Positions 7,244-15,086 of a stretch of 35,190 nucleotides of DNA are shown piece by piece; position 1 is the first letter of the stretch; the number at the start of each line of letters is the position of its first letter. Below the pieces are notes generated by a model, which was not told the DNA's origin, made no database searches, and worked only from the letters and a program-made list of their open reading frames with translations. The position numbers were made by a program, and so were the translations under genes. Source of the stretch: Bacillus sp. AFS006103 (GTDB lineage: Bacteria; Bacillota; Bacilli; Bacillales; Cytobacillaceae); NCBI GenBank assembly GCA_002559145.1, contig NTXX01000075.1, positions 1 to 35,190 on the forward strand, in the 5' to 3' direction.

Positions 7244-7301
7244 TTCCGGTTATATGCTCCAACTCTTTTGATTTTGTCTTATTTGGAGCAGTTAATCGGA
7301 A
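7244..7301. repeat. Imperfect long inverted repeat in intergenic DNA
   Basis: The arms begin TTCCGG at 7244 and end CGGAA at 7301. Nineteen-base arms pair over TGCTCCAA/TTGGAGCA and TTCCG/CGGAA, with a mismatched middle and a T-rich loop. Related CCGGAAA...TCCGC fragments flank it between about 7183 and 7365. The 434-bp gap 7058-7491 otherwise holds only the terminator at 7099 and no supported gene. Confidence 0.55.
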
Positions 7302-7491
7302 GATCTCCGCTTATATCTGCAACTTAAGCTTCCTCTATATCCATTAGCCGGAAATTCTCCGCCTATGAATTATCAGACCTCCACGAAAATCAACAATGAA
7401 TAATAACAGAGCCTTTTCAAAAAAGCAGGGCTTTATCCACTTTTGTAGAAATATTCCATATAGAACTGAAGCAGAGAGGGGAATATGATCG

Positions 7492-7779
7492 ATGGATGTA
7501 GAACACAAAACCTATACACTGATTGGTCCTGACAGAAAACCGTATAAGAGCTCCACTCCAGGAACGTTTGGAGGGTATCGAAAAAATAAAATATATGGCC
7601 GAATGGATTGTCGAGCAGCCTTACGTGCCATCGAAAAAGGAGGATACATCAACGAAAGAGTATTTTTTGCGGATGAACAAACAGCGATTGCTGCAGGATA
7701 CAGACCATGTGGTGTGTGTTTGCGTGAGAAATATGTTATTTGGAAGGAAAAGCGAAATTCAAATGAGGAAGGGATTTAA
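7492..7779 (+). CDS. Ada-type metal-binding domain protein (95 aa)
   Basis: This small soluble protein resembles the zinc-binding N-terminal domain of Ada. It has the pattern KIYGRMDCRAAL, then FFADEQTAIAAGYRPCGVC, matching the Ada IYCRPSC...FF.S.EEA..AGFRPCKRC layout. Three of the four Ada zinc cysteines can be placed; the second of the first pair is missing, so the site may differ. There is no methyltransferase or AraC domain. GAGAGGGG precedes the ATG by about 10 nt. Its stop is immediately followed by the start of the alpha/beta-hydrolase gene (TAAATG), so the two are translationally linked. The function is not known; repair should not be assumed. Confidence 0.65.
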   Translation: MDVEHKTYTLIGPDRKPYKSSTPGTFGGYRKNKIYGRMDCRAALRAIEKGGYINERVFFADEQTAIAAGYRPCGVCLREKYVIWKEKRNSNEEGI

Positions 7780-8598
7780 ATGTACCAGGCTCTCATCAAT
7801 GGAACTAATCAATCCTATGACCGGATGGGTAGCGGCGAACCACTTGTCCTAATTCATGGGTTAGGTGAACAAAAGGAAGGTTGGAAGTTTCAACATCGTT
7901 TATCAGACCATTTCGATGTCATTATCCCTGATTTACGGGGATTCGGGAAAACAAAATGCCCCGAAGGTGAGGAAATATCCATTAACGCGTTTGCGAGAGA
8001 TATCGTGGGCTTATTGGATCACTTGGCGATAAAAAATGCGCATATTCTTGGTTTTTCAATGGGCGGAATCATTTCGCAAGAGATTTATAAGATTTCTCCT
8101 GAAAAAGTAAAGTCTTTTATTCTAGCAAGCACCATTTTCTACATTCCCACGTGGCTAGAGAAACTATTATCACTGAGTAATAAAAAATATGCCAAGATGA
8201 ACGTTGAACAATTTAAAGAGGAAGCGACATTGCGGTGCCTTTATGATAAAAGCGATGAGATGATTCAAAAAGTTATGCCGAATTGGTCCAACCATTTAGA
8301 CGGCTTTCTGCCATCATGGAAGGCATGTTTACATATTGATTACCGAGAAACATTAAAAAATATCAATGTCCCCACCCTGATCATATCTTGTCAAAACGAT
8401 AAAATTTGTCCTTCCTTCATGCAAAAAAGAATGCATCAATTAATACCAAATTCAAAGAGGTACTTTATCAAAAAAGCAGGGCATGTGGCAAAAATTGAAA
8501 AGAATGAGGAATTCAATAGAGTGGTATTAAATTTTCTGTTGGAGCTTCAAAGGGAACTGCTCGGGAATGATTTACATGACCTTAATAGAGCTTTATGA
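7780..8598 (+). CDS. Alpha/beta-fold hydrolase
   Basis: This 272-residue cytosolic hydrolase has the alpha/beta fold. The oxyanion motif is LIHGLGEQKEGW, followed by IIPDLRGFGKT. The nucleophile elbow GFSMGG places the catalytic Ser at residue 93. The acid is probably the Asp in SCQNDKICP, and the catalytic His lies in KKAGHVAKIE. A mid-length cap domain runs from about 120 to 190. The substrate cannot be deduced, although the pattern is that of the 3-oxoadipate-enol-lactonase/haloperoxidase-like group. It starts directly after the Ada-like gene and is followed by a long stem-loop. Confidence 0.88.
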   Translation: MYQALINGTNQSYDRMGSGEPLVLIHGLGEQKEGWKFQHRLSDHFDVIIPDLRGFGKTKCPEGEEISINAFARDIVGLLDHLAIKNAHILGFSMGGIISQEIYKISPEKVKSFILASTIFYIPTWLEKLLSLSNKKYAKMNVEQFKEEATLRCLYDKSDEMIQKVMPNWSNHLDGFLPSWKACLHIDYRETLKNINVPTLIISCQNDKICPSFMQKRMHQLIPNSKRYFIKKAGHVAKIEKNEEFNRVVLNFLLELQRELLGNDLHDLNRAL

Positions 8599-8642
8599 CC
8601 CTCCAACCTTCCCCCCATTGCCCCTTTGGAAGGCTGGAGGGT
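8598..8642. terminator. Long stem-loop between convergent genes
   Basis: Fifteen-base arms starting ACCCTCCA (8598) and ending TGGAGGGT (8642) pair with one mismatch. There is no strong T-run on either side. It separates the hydrolase gene from the convergent ADP-ribosylglycohydrolase gene. Confidence 0.65.
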
Positions 8643-8701
8643 GGAAGTATTATATAAAAGTGGCAACCACTTATAGCTAAGATTATTTTTAATAAAAGAG
8701 G

Positions 8702-9631
8702 TTATTTTTCCAGCTGTAAATCATAAAGCTTATTGGCCAAGTTCTCGATGAATTCAAGCTGAACGAGTTGCTTCCGCCATCGCTCTGGAATCATCGAGAA
8801 CCCGTAATAGGCTCCGGCTAATTGACCAAAAATGGCTCCCGTTGTATCGGCGTCATCTCCTAAATTAACAACTTTCAATAACCCTTCGCTAAAATTTTCA
8901 GTGAGATTAAATGCCCAGAGTACGGCTTCAAGGGAGTGGACAACATAACCACTTCCATTAATAAGCGGTGGGTTTCGATCTTTATAGGAACCTACAGCCA
9001 CTTCTTTAATCTTAGGACTCAGTGTTCTTCCCAGTTTATTTTCTACAAAAGAAACAAACTCATGAGAAAGAAGATACTCCTTCGAAAAGTCATTTACGGC
9101 CCCTGCAATCAACCCGCCGAGGTAAAAACAGGCATCTATCGCTTCTTCAGCCTGGTGGGTAGTTCGTGAGCTTTCGCCAGAATAATAGATCGCCCGTTCC
9201 ATATCATTCGACCAAGCCAAAGGGACGGGGGCTAATCTCATAATCGAACCATTTCCTGCTTTAAAGGGATCAGTCGACCCACTGTAGGGCTTCACTGTCT
9301 TGAGATATTGACTCAACGCTTCTCTCGTCGCGATGCCAATATCAAAACATTCCCCTGTACTGCTCAAATAACCTTCTTGATACCAGCGGGTATAGCGCTC
9401 CATTTGATCGACAGCATCAAACCCCTTCCTTTCAATAATACTTTCTGCCAGGCACAGAGCCATCGATGTATCATCCGTCCATTCCCCTGGCTTTAAATCA
9501 AAAGGACCGCCTCCCCTCATATCACTCACCGGTTCAAAGGACCCCGGGGGACAGAACTCAACAGCTGCACCCATGCAATCACCAACGGCTAATCCGATAA
9601 GACTTCCTAGAAATCGGTCACTTTTCTTCAT
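8702..9631 (-). CDS. ADP-ribosylglycohydrolase family protein (DraG-like)
   Basis: This 309-residue member of the DraG/ARH family removes ADP-ribose from modified substrates using a binuclear metal centre. Family motifs are present: GSLIGLAVGDCMGAAVEF at the N terminus, GEWTDDTSMAL (metal-binding Thr-Asp-Asp) at about 65-75, GNGSIMRLAPV, the S-x-x-TH motif SSRTTHQAEEA, and NLGDDADTTGAIFGQLAGA with the second set of metal-binding Asp residues. The ATG at 9631 has AAGGAGAG 6 nt upstream; the longer ORF start at 9682 has no such site. No ADP-ribosyltransferase partner is visible nearby, so the substrate is unknown. Confidence 0.9.
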   Translation of the reverse strand: MKKSDRFLGSLIGLAVGDCMGAAVEFCPPGSFEPVSDMRGGGPFDLKPGEWTDDTSMALCLAESIIERKGFDAVDQMERYTRWYQEGYLSSTGECFDIGIATREALSQYLKTVKPYSGSTDPFKAGNGSIMRLAPVPLAWSNDMERAIYYSGESSRTTHQAEEAIDACFYLGGLIAGAVNDFSKEYLLSHEFVSFVENKLGRTLSPKIKEVAVGSYKDRNPPLINGSGYVVHSLEAVLWAFNLTENFSEGLLKVVNLGDDADTTGAIFGQLAGAYYGFSMIPERWRKQLVQLEFIENLANKLYDLQLEK

Positions 9632-9712
9632 ATTGCCCTCTCCTTCATTAAGCTTTAGTATTCGGATCTCACCTCTTTTCATTCTTCATGACCAACTCTA
9701 TGATGACAAGGG

Positions 9713-9820
9713 TGATTTCCAGTTATTTTCCAACAAATGTCATAAGTTTTGTAAATTGTGTAATAAGAGTCTAAAAATATGTCGTAAGTCTTGATAAATA
9801 TGTAAGAAGCATTTGGAGAT
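9713..9820. repeat. 24-nt head + 21-bp-period repeat element, copy B
   Basis: The head at 9713-9736 (TGATTTCCAGTTATTTTCC...) is followed by four 21-bp units starting at 9737, 9758, 9779 and 9800. They begin ATGTCATAAG, GTGTAATAAG, ATGTCGTAAG and ATGTAAGAAG. It lies upstream of the DraG-like gene. Confidence 0.75.
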
Positions 9821-9825
9821 CGAGG

Positions 9826-9912
9826 TGATTACCAATTTCTTCCCAGTAAATGTCGTAAGTTCCGAAAATTATGTAATAAGAGTCTAAAAATATGTCGTAA
9901 ATTCCGAAATAC
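9826..9912. repeat. 24-nt head + 21-bp-period repeat element, copy C
   Basis: The head at 9826-9849 (TGATTACCAATTTCTTCCC...) is followed by 21-bp units starting at 9850, 9871 and 9892 (ATGTCGTAAG, ATGTAATAAG, ATGTCGTAAA). It follows copy B after 5 bp. The remainder of the 9632-10056 gap holds no supported gene. Confidence 0.75.
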
Positions 9913-10056
9913 TTCAATTAATCGCTGATAAGTTGCCGAAAAAGCGTATCGAGAAAACTCACTACCGGACAGTAGCGTTTCACATTTAAGGATCTGTAGG
10001 AGTCAAAGAAGATTGGAATCGTCCCTATAGCACCAATGCTTAAATAGTCTTTCCTA

Positions 10057-10785
10057 TCAAACTGATAAATCCTCCGTATGTCGGCACTTAGGGAAACTGC
10101 TGCAACCTAAGAATTCCCCCCGCTTTCCAGTCCTTAAGACCATGGGACTTCCGCATTTACTACACGTTCCATTCGTACTACTAGGAACCAAAGTGGTTAA
10201 CTTTGCTGGCGCTGGTCTTACACTAAAAGGATTTAACACCAGAATGTAATCGATGAACATCTCCCGGTCCACCAGCAGCACAGTACCTTTTTGAGCCAAT
10301 TCTTTAGCCGCTCTGGTAAAATGACTGTTAGAAACTACCCAAGCCTCATCCGCCTTATAATAAGATTTTGCCCCGATTACTTCTTGAACTGCTTTTATGC
10401 CTACATCCTTCGAATAGCGTTTTGCTTGAACAACAATCTTTTTTCCATCCTTATTAAGCAAAAGATCTGCACCATAATCACCGCTGGCATTTGTTACTTC
10501 GGCACCGTACCCCCTTGAACGATAAAGTTCCTTTAAATAATGCTCAAACTGAATGCCATCCATTGAATCAATATCTCTGATTCCAGATTTTCTTAACCGC
10601 TCTTTTTGCCTGTTATTTTGAAATACAACTAAAACAATGATCAGTACCATTGCCGCTCCTACAATCCACAGTGTTGCATAAAGCGATTGGGTAAGATACC
10701 CGGCAACTCCAGCCACCAATAAAAGGATTAACTTTATACCTTCTTCAAATTGTCTTAGTTGCTTTTTGGTTTTCCTTTTACTCAC
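10057..10785 (-). CDS. Membrane-anchored Mrr-type restriction endonuclease with zinc finger
   Basis: This predicted nuclease has about 242 residues. Two membrane helices at about 17-50 are followed by an Mrr-type catalytic domain at about 75-190: DSMDGIQFEHYLKELYRSRGY, GDYGADLLL (catalytic Asp) and VVQAKRY (the Q-x-K of the D-QxK core). A topoisomerase-type C4 zinc finger follows (CSKCGSPMVLR...FLGCSSFPKC). I use the GTG at 10785 because GGGGGA lies 7 nt upstream; the ORF extends upstream to 10815 without a better site. There is no methyltransferase or restriction partner nearby. Related proteins cleave modified DNA or act in genome maintenance; which applies here is unknown. Confidence 0.85.
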   Translation of the reverse strand: MSKRKTKKQLRQFEEGIKLILLLVAGVAGYLTQSLYATLWIVGAAMVLIIVLVVFQNNRQKERLRKSGIRDIDSMDGIQFEHYLKELYRSRGYGAEVTNASGDYGADLLLNKDGKKIVVQAKRYSKDVGIKAVQEVIGAKSYYKADEAWVVSNSHFTRAAKELAQKGTVLLVDREMFIDYILVLNPFSVRPAPAKLTTLVPSSTNGTCSKCGSPMVLRTGKRGEFLGCSSFPKCRHTEDLSV

Positions 10786-11100
10786 ACGAAATTCCCCCAC
10801 TATTAAGCTATACATTCATCATGCCCCTATAATTCTACCATTTATCACCAGTTGAAAACTCACCATTTTTGATAAAATTCGACGGATAGCTTCCTAACCA
10901 CTCTGACTATAGAGCAGTTTCTTATGACCGCGGTACTTCCCTCCATAAGCTAGTCTCCCATGGTCAACCAATACACTTACCAAAAATTAACTTGATTTTT
11001 CATAAAATTAAAAATAGGATATAACTACATCATTGATTCTTCTCTAATCAAGTTTTACTCATAGGATCTATAGTTAAAAAAAAGGGTGAGGATGATTTCC
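10786..11100. other. Intergenic region without supported features
   Basis: This divergent spacer lies between the Mrr-type gene and psiE. It is AT-rich near psiE (10980-11080), where promoter elements are likely, but no convincing -35/-10 pair with 17-bp spacing was found. A small CTCT/AGAG stem occurs around 10900-10915. Confidence 0.5.
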
Positions 11101-11553
11101 ATGGTAAAGGAAAAAAGGGATTTTGCTTCTGTATTAAGGATGATACCTAAGATTCTCCAGGTGTTTTTAAATGTTTCTCTCATTCTTTTAGCCATTATTC
11201 TATCGATTCTACTCATGAAGGAATTAATTATTTTCAGCCGTATTTTGATTGAAAGTGGCAGCGATGACTATAAACTTTTTCTGGATAATATCCTCATCTT
11301 CTTTTTATATTTTGAGTTTATTACGATGATCGTTAAATATTTCAAGGAAGAATACCATTTTCCAATTAGATACTTTATATACATTGGCATCACGGCAATG
11401 GTAAGAATAATTATTGTCGACCACGATCAGCCTGTAAATACCATGCTTTATTCCCTTGTCATCTTAATCCTGATCATTGGGTATTTTATCTTAAACTTAA
11501 CTCCTCGTGACCGACCTGATAGTAAATGGTTCTTTAATAAAAATAATGCTTGA
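11101..11553 (+). CDS. psiE: PsiE family membrane protein
   Basis: This 150-residue protein of the phosphate-starvation-inducible PsiE family is an integral membrane protein of unknown biochemical function. It has four hydrophobic helices. The conserved core runs from FLDNILIFFLYFEFITMIVKYF through the short basic loop EEYHFPIRYFIYIGITAMVR to IIIVDH, typical of the family. The ATG at 11101 has GGGTGAGG 9 nt upstream; the earlier in-frame GTG at 11086 lies inside that site. No Pho-box-like repeats were recognised upstream, so phosphate control is not shown here. Confidence 0.88.
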   Translation: MVKEKRDFASVLRMIPKILQVFLNVSLILLAIILSILLMKELIIFSRILIESGSDDYKLFLDNILIFFLYFEFITMIVKYFKEEYHFPIRYFIYIGITAMVRIIIVDHDQPVNTMLYSLVILILIIGYFILNLTPRDRPDSKWFFNKNNA

Positions 11554-11621
11554 AGTCGTTAAAAGGAATTCAGAGAGAAGCTTTCATCTTCACCGCAACA
11601 CACTAACCATTATAAAAAAAT

Positions 11622-11668
11622 AAAAGGAAGTAGGCACGTCTTTATGAGAGATGCAACTGCTTCCTTTT
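11622..11668. terminator. Bidirectional terminator
   Basis: AAAAGGAAG (11622-11630) pairs with CTTCCTTTT (11660-11668). The stem has A-runs on the left and T-runs on the right, between psiE and the convergent operon that ends at 11705. An inner TAGGCA/TGCA segment adds partial pairing. Confidence 0.7.
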
Positions 11669-11704
11669 AACTATTAATTCAAGCAATCAAATAAACTAAT
11701 ATTT

Positions 11705-12898
11705 TTATTGAACAGACTCGATTTCATTCACATGCAAGCGAATATCTTTCTGACCTTCCCCCGTATTTTTCACTTTTAGTTTTCCTTCATATAACGACAC
11801 TCCTGTTTTTAAATCACGAATAGAAATGTTAGAGCCATTCGTGGTTGAATGAATGATATATATTTTTCCATTCATTAACTTAATAAATGAGGCATCTTCA
11901 CCATCTATATTATTTGGTAAATCTACAGTCAGTTTTTTACCCCATTTCTCTTTTTCGATATCATACTGGTTTACTTCTAAATGATCCGCTGACTGGGATG
12001 GTAGAAAGACTTTCGAATGAAAGATCGCAGAGAGATCACCCAGAGTTCCACGGATTTGATCCGGAACCACTAACTTTTTTAACTGGTTCTTTTCGATATC
12101 GTAAACCATGACTTCATTGGCAACTAAATTCGGTGCACCGTCCCTTACCATTTCTCCCTCAGCTGGGACTTGCTTATCTTCATACGTCTCTGTTTTAAAC
12201 AAAAGATATTTTTCGGACTGAATCGAATGAGGATCATTGATCATGATAATATCCGACCAGCCATTCCCTGCCGCTGGAACTGTATGAATCCTTTCATCCT
12301 TCACTAATTTTTGTTCATCGAGGTTAATCGTGTATCCGTTCAGATCATTTCCACCCTCAGTCCGAAACCCGCGCGAAATCACCTTTAAGTTACGTTCTGA
12401 GACTTGAACATCGAGAACCTCTATCCAGGAGTAATTTCCTTTTTTCGGCACAGCTAACTGGATGGAAGTAGTTTCTTCTGACTTTTTATTTAAAATCTCA
12501 ATATCAAATTCCTTTGCTTTTATGCTGGCGTAGGCTACTAGATTTTCATTTTCATAAAAGTAATTGGGCATTAATTCCTTCCCCCGCATAAAAGTCCGAT
12601 GCTGTTCGATTAATTTTTTTAAAACAGGCAAGGTGTAATTTCTTTTTAGTTGTTGAAACAGAGATTGATTATTTAGATTGGTTGTTTCTTTATTTGTCAT
12701 TTGAAGGGATTGAAATAGGTTACCAACTGTATAATCACCATAAAAAATGACATTTTTCACTTCCTCTTCATTCCCGCTTACTTTTTCAAATTTAACATTT
12801 ACATTCTCTTTGGCAGCCAAACTAGATTGTATATAGAACGTTCCAATCACCAGCACCGTAACGATGCAAACCGAGATGATTTTCCAATATCGTTTCAT
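11705..12898 (-). CDS. Exported hypothetical protein of a GntR/ABC operon
   Basis: This 397-residue protein has a basic N terminus and one hydrophobic segment (residues about 5-28, ending QSSLAAKEN), so it is a membrane-anchored or secreted protein facing outside. The rest is soluble and rich in short beta strands. From about residue 110 onward, repeated segments of the type LVAYASIKAKE, YLLFKTETYEDKQ and KIYIIHSTTNGSNISI suggest a beta-propeller-like fold; this is a visual impression only. There is no lipobox Cys. It is the last gene of an operon with a GntR regulator, an ABC ATPase and a permease. Function unknown. Confidence 0.7.
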   Translation of the reverse strand: MKRYWKIISVCIVTVLVIGTFYIQSSLAAKENVNVKFEKVSGNEEEVKNVIFYGDYTVGNLFQSLQMTNKETTNLNNQSLFQQLKRNYTLPVLKKLIEQHRTFMRGKELMPNYFYENENLVAYASIKAKEFDIEILNKKSEETTSIQLAVPKKGNYSWIEVLDVQVSERNLKVISRGFRTEGGNDLNGYTINLDEQKLVKDERIHTVPAAGNGWSDIIMINDPHSIQSEKYLLFKTETYEDKQVPAEGEMVRDGAPNLVANEVMVYDIEKNQLKKLVVPDQIRGTLGDLSAIFHSKVFLPSQSADHLEVNQYDIEKEKWGKKLTVDLPNNIDGEDASFIKLMNGKIYIIHSTTNGSNISIRDLKTGVSLYEGKLKVKNTGEGQKDIRLHVNEIESVQ

Positions 12899-12913
12899 TT
12901 TCGTGACCTCCTA

Positions 12914-13744
12914 TTAAACTCTTACTTTTTTCGTGATGAGGAAATTTCCTATCCATATAGCACCCATCAAAACAATCAAACCTGTTGCTAATTCCATGAA
13001 AAAAAGTTCCAGTGGGTAAAAGTAATTTCCTAGAATAAATTCATTCACTAATATGGGAGCTAAGAAAATTAGTATAGAAGCGCCGCTATAGAGTATCCCG
13101 CAGAACACCCCTTTGATCCGAAAAGAACGTTCAAACAAAATAGCCGTAAAAACCATAAATACAGCAGCCATGCCACCGACATAATAAAGAATAAATTCAC
13201 TAAACGTATTTGGAAATATGATCATTAAATTAGGTTCTTTAATTATTTCATACAGCGAGAGATTGGTAAGCAACTCATTCGGAACGATCCGTAGTAACAA
13301 TTGATTTTCGATCGGTAATAATAGGAGCTGCAAGGCTACAAGGCCTAAAGTCAATAGTAAAATTGTTGTCGCTTTTGCTAAATAGATATGGAGTCGGGCA
13401 GTCGGCAACATGAGCAAACGATAGATAAATGTATTTTTTCCAAGCCAATCCCGATACCAGATAAAAAAGACATAAATGATTAACACCGCCAAACAAAGGC
13501 CAATCGGGCCCATAAACCAAAGAGTCTGAGAAATATTATGAAAAGATAGGGTGCCATTTTGTTCGATAAACTTACTCATTGGCATGGATTCCTCGTAAAT
13601 CATTTTATTTGCTTGATTTACATAGTCTCGTGATACAACAGTCACGCCAATTAATTGGGATAGAATCGTAATTCCTATTAAAACGATATATAGCTTCCAA
13701 AAACGATTAAACTCGAAATTGACCAACTTCAAATAACGACTCAT
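12914..13744 (-). CDS. ABC transporter permease
   Basis: This 276-residue membrane protein has about six hydrophobic helices and matches the ABC-2-like permeases that accompany YtrA-type regulators. The N-terminal helix is WKLYIVLIGITILSQLIGVTV. A large extracytoplasmic loop follows, and further helices lie around 80-110, 125-150, 190-215, 215-245 and 250-270. Its start overlaps the stop of the ATPase gene (ATGA), so translation of the two is coupled. Because the ATPase reading frame is broken, the permease may be poorly translated or inactive in this strain. The substrate is unknown; related systems often respond to cell-wall antibiotics. Confidence 0.8.
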   Translation of the reverse strand: MSRYLKLVNFEFNRFWKLYIVLIGITILSQLIGVTVVSRDYVNQANKMIYEESMPMSKFIEQNGTLSFHNISQTLWFMGPIGLCLAVLIIYVFFIWYRDWLGKNTFIYRLLMLPTARLHIYLAKATTILLLTLGLVALQLLLLPIENQLLLRIVPNELLTNLSLYEIIKEPNLMIIFPNTFSEFILYYVGGMAAVFMVFTAILFERSFRIKGVFCGILYSGASILIFLAPILVNEFILGNYFYPLELFFMELATGLIVLMGAIWIGNFLITKKVRV

Positions 13745-14437
13745 GCTTTATACACCTCTCTCATAACATCGATAACCGATTTTCCTTCACTTTCTCTGAC
13801 CTCTTCGGTATCAAATTCCTTTAACACGACTCCGTGATCAAGTAACACGACTTTATCAATGAGATGTTCGATATCATTAATTTCATGTGTCGTGATGATA
13901 ACACCACGGTTCTCGATGAGATGGCTCGTGGCTCGTAAATACATTAGCAATTTGCTCACGGCTAAATATATCAATTCCTGAAAAAGGTTCGTCCATTAAA
14001 ACATAATCTACATCCATCGCTAAACCGAGCAAAAGGTTCACTTTTGCGGTATTGCCTTTCGAAAGTTCAGAAATGCGATCACTTTCTTTCAGCTTGAAAA
14101 ATTGGAGCAGTTCACCTGCCCTTTCCTGATTCCAGCAATCGTAAAAATCAGCCATAAAGGTAAACGCATCACTTATTTTCATTTGGGGGAGCATCGTAAT
14201 CGTATCAGGGATAAAGGTGATTCTTTCATAGCTTCCTTTATGAATTTTTTCACCATTTATTAATATTTCACCATCATCAATAGGGGTTAAGGCCATAATC
14301 GCTTTCATAATGGTTGTCTTCCCTACACCATTAATACCAATTAAACAAGTAATCTTCCCTTTTTCAGCCGTAAAAGAAACTCCATTCAACACTTTCTTCC
14401 GGCCAAATTTTTTCGTTACCTCTTTCACTTCAATCAC
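13741..14437 (-). pseudogene. ABC transporter ATPase, frameshifted by a 7-bp duplication
   Basis: Two ORFs together make one ABC ATPase of about 230 residues. The first (from GTG at 14437, with GGGGGG upstream) carries Walker A (GINGVGKTT), the signature region (LSKGNTAKVNLLLGLA), Walker B (YVLMDEP) and the D-loop (SGIDIF), then runs out of frame after VFTSH. The second frame resumes with HLIENRGVIITTHE (switch His) and VVLLDHG. The break coincides with a tandem GGCTCGT GGCTCGT at 13923-13936. Removing one copy restores a continuous, family-like sequence (NVFTSHLIENRG). As written, the product lacks the switch His and should be inactive. Confidence 0.85.
13923..13936. repeat. 7-bp tandem duplication inside the ATPase gene
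   Basis: GGCTCGT is present twice in a row. Deleting one copy restores the reading frame of the ABC ATPase, so this is the frameshifting lesion, or a sequencing/assembly error. Confidence 0.85.
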
Positions 14438-14448
14438 ATAAATCCCCC

Positions 14449-14823
14449 CTATTCATTACTTTCTCTGTCATACTTTGTTTTCACTAAATTCAAGACCTCA
14501 TGTAAAGGGACATTGATGGTGCGAACGGAATCAACAAATGCATCCACTGCCTCATGAATCAATTCCTCTCGCACCATTTTCAACACCTGCTCATCCTTCG
14601 TAATACGACTCGGTAAGTTTCCTTCCGTAAAAATCAACCCCTGTTCCTCCATTTCTTTATACGCACGCTGCGCCGTATTCGGATTAATCTTCAGTTGATT
14701 TGCTAGTTCTCTTCTTGATGGAATCTCTTGACCAGGTTCAAAAAGGCCCGTGGCAATTTGTTCTTTAAAATGCCGAATTACTTGAACATAAACAGGATCC
14801 CGATTGTTAAACTTGACATCCAT
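14449..14823 (-). CDS. GntR-family regulator, YtrA type
   Basis: This 124-residue repressor has an N-terminal GntR winged helix-turn-helix (DPVYVQVIRHFKEQIATGLF, then PSRRELANQLKINPNTAQRAY and EEQGLIFTE) and only a short helical C-terminal tail, as in the YtrA subfamily. The subfamily regulates the ABC operon it heads. The ATG at 14823 with GGGAG upstream is preferred over the longer ORF. Palindromic sequences TTAATACAGT/ACTGTATTAA flank its promoter region and could be its own operator. Confidence 0.9.
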   Translation of the reverse strand: MDVKFNNRDPVYVQVIRHFKEQIATGLFEPGQEIPSRRELANQLKINPNTAQRAYKEMEEQGLIFTEGNLPSRITKDEQVLKMVREELIHEAVDAFVDSVRTINVPLHEVLNLVKTKYDRESNE

Positions 14824-14872
14824 AGACCCAACTCCCAAAACATAATAGTTTCCTACCTGCTGTATCATTTGT

Positions 14873-14947
14873 TTAATACAGTTGTTACAAAAAAAAGCAG
14901 ATTCCGTGTATCTTACTGAACACTGGTCTAATAACCGACTGTATTAA
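14873..14947 (-). promoter_or_regulatory. Candidate GntR operator arms around the operon promoter
   Basis: TTAATACAGT (14873-14882) and its exact reverse complement ACTGTATTAA (14938-14947) flank a 55-bp stretch upstream of the GntR gene. Paired sites separated by several helical turns suit autoregulation by the YtrA-type repressor. Confidence 0.45.
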
Positions 14948-15010
14948 GTCCTTGGTACATTTAGTGTAAACCAAGGTGTTATATTCATGAAACTGCTTCA
15001 CACTTGGAAT

Positions 15011-15060
15011 GTATTAAGCTTATAATACACCTAATAAAGTGTATTATACATATAATACAC
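15011..15060. promoter_or_regulatory. Palindromes GTATTA/TAATAC and GTGTATTATA/TATAATACAC
   Basis: GTATTAAGCTTATAATAC (15011-15028) and two 10-base arms GTGTATTATA/TATAATACAC separated by 2 bp (15039-15060) are near-perfect palindromes that share the TGTATTA core with the sites at 14873-14947. They are likely additional regulator sites. The 14824-15373 spacer otherwise holds the 52-bp repeats and no gene. Confidence 0.5.
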
Positions 15061-15086
15061 TATTAATGCAATAAAGTTTATTCGGA

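Noticed and set aside
7156..7347. 63-aa ORF in the gap after the 74-aa membrane protein
   Set aside because: It lies within the imperfect inverted-repeat region, has no ribosome-binding site and shows no protein signal.
9713..9912. CRISPR array interpretation of the 21-bp-period repeats
   Set aside because: Units are contiguous and degenerate, without spacer sequences, and no cas genes are present.
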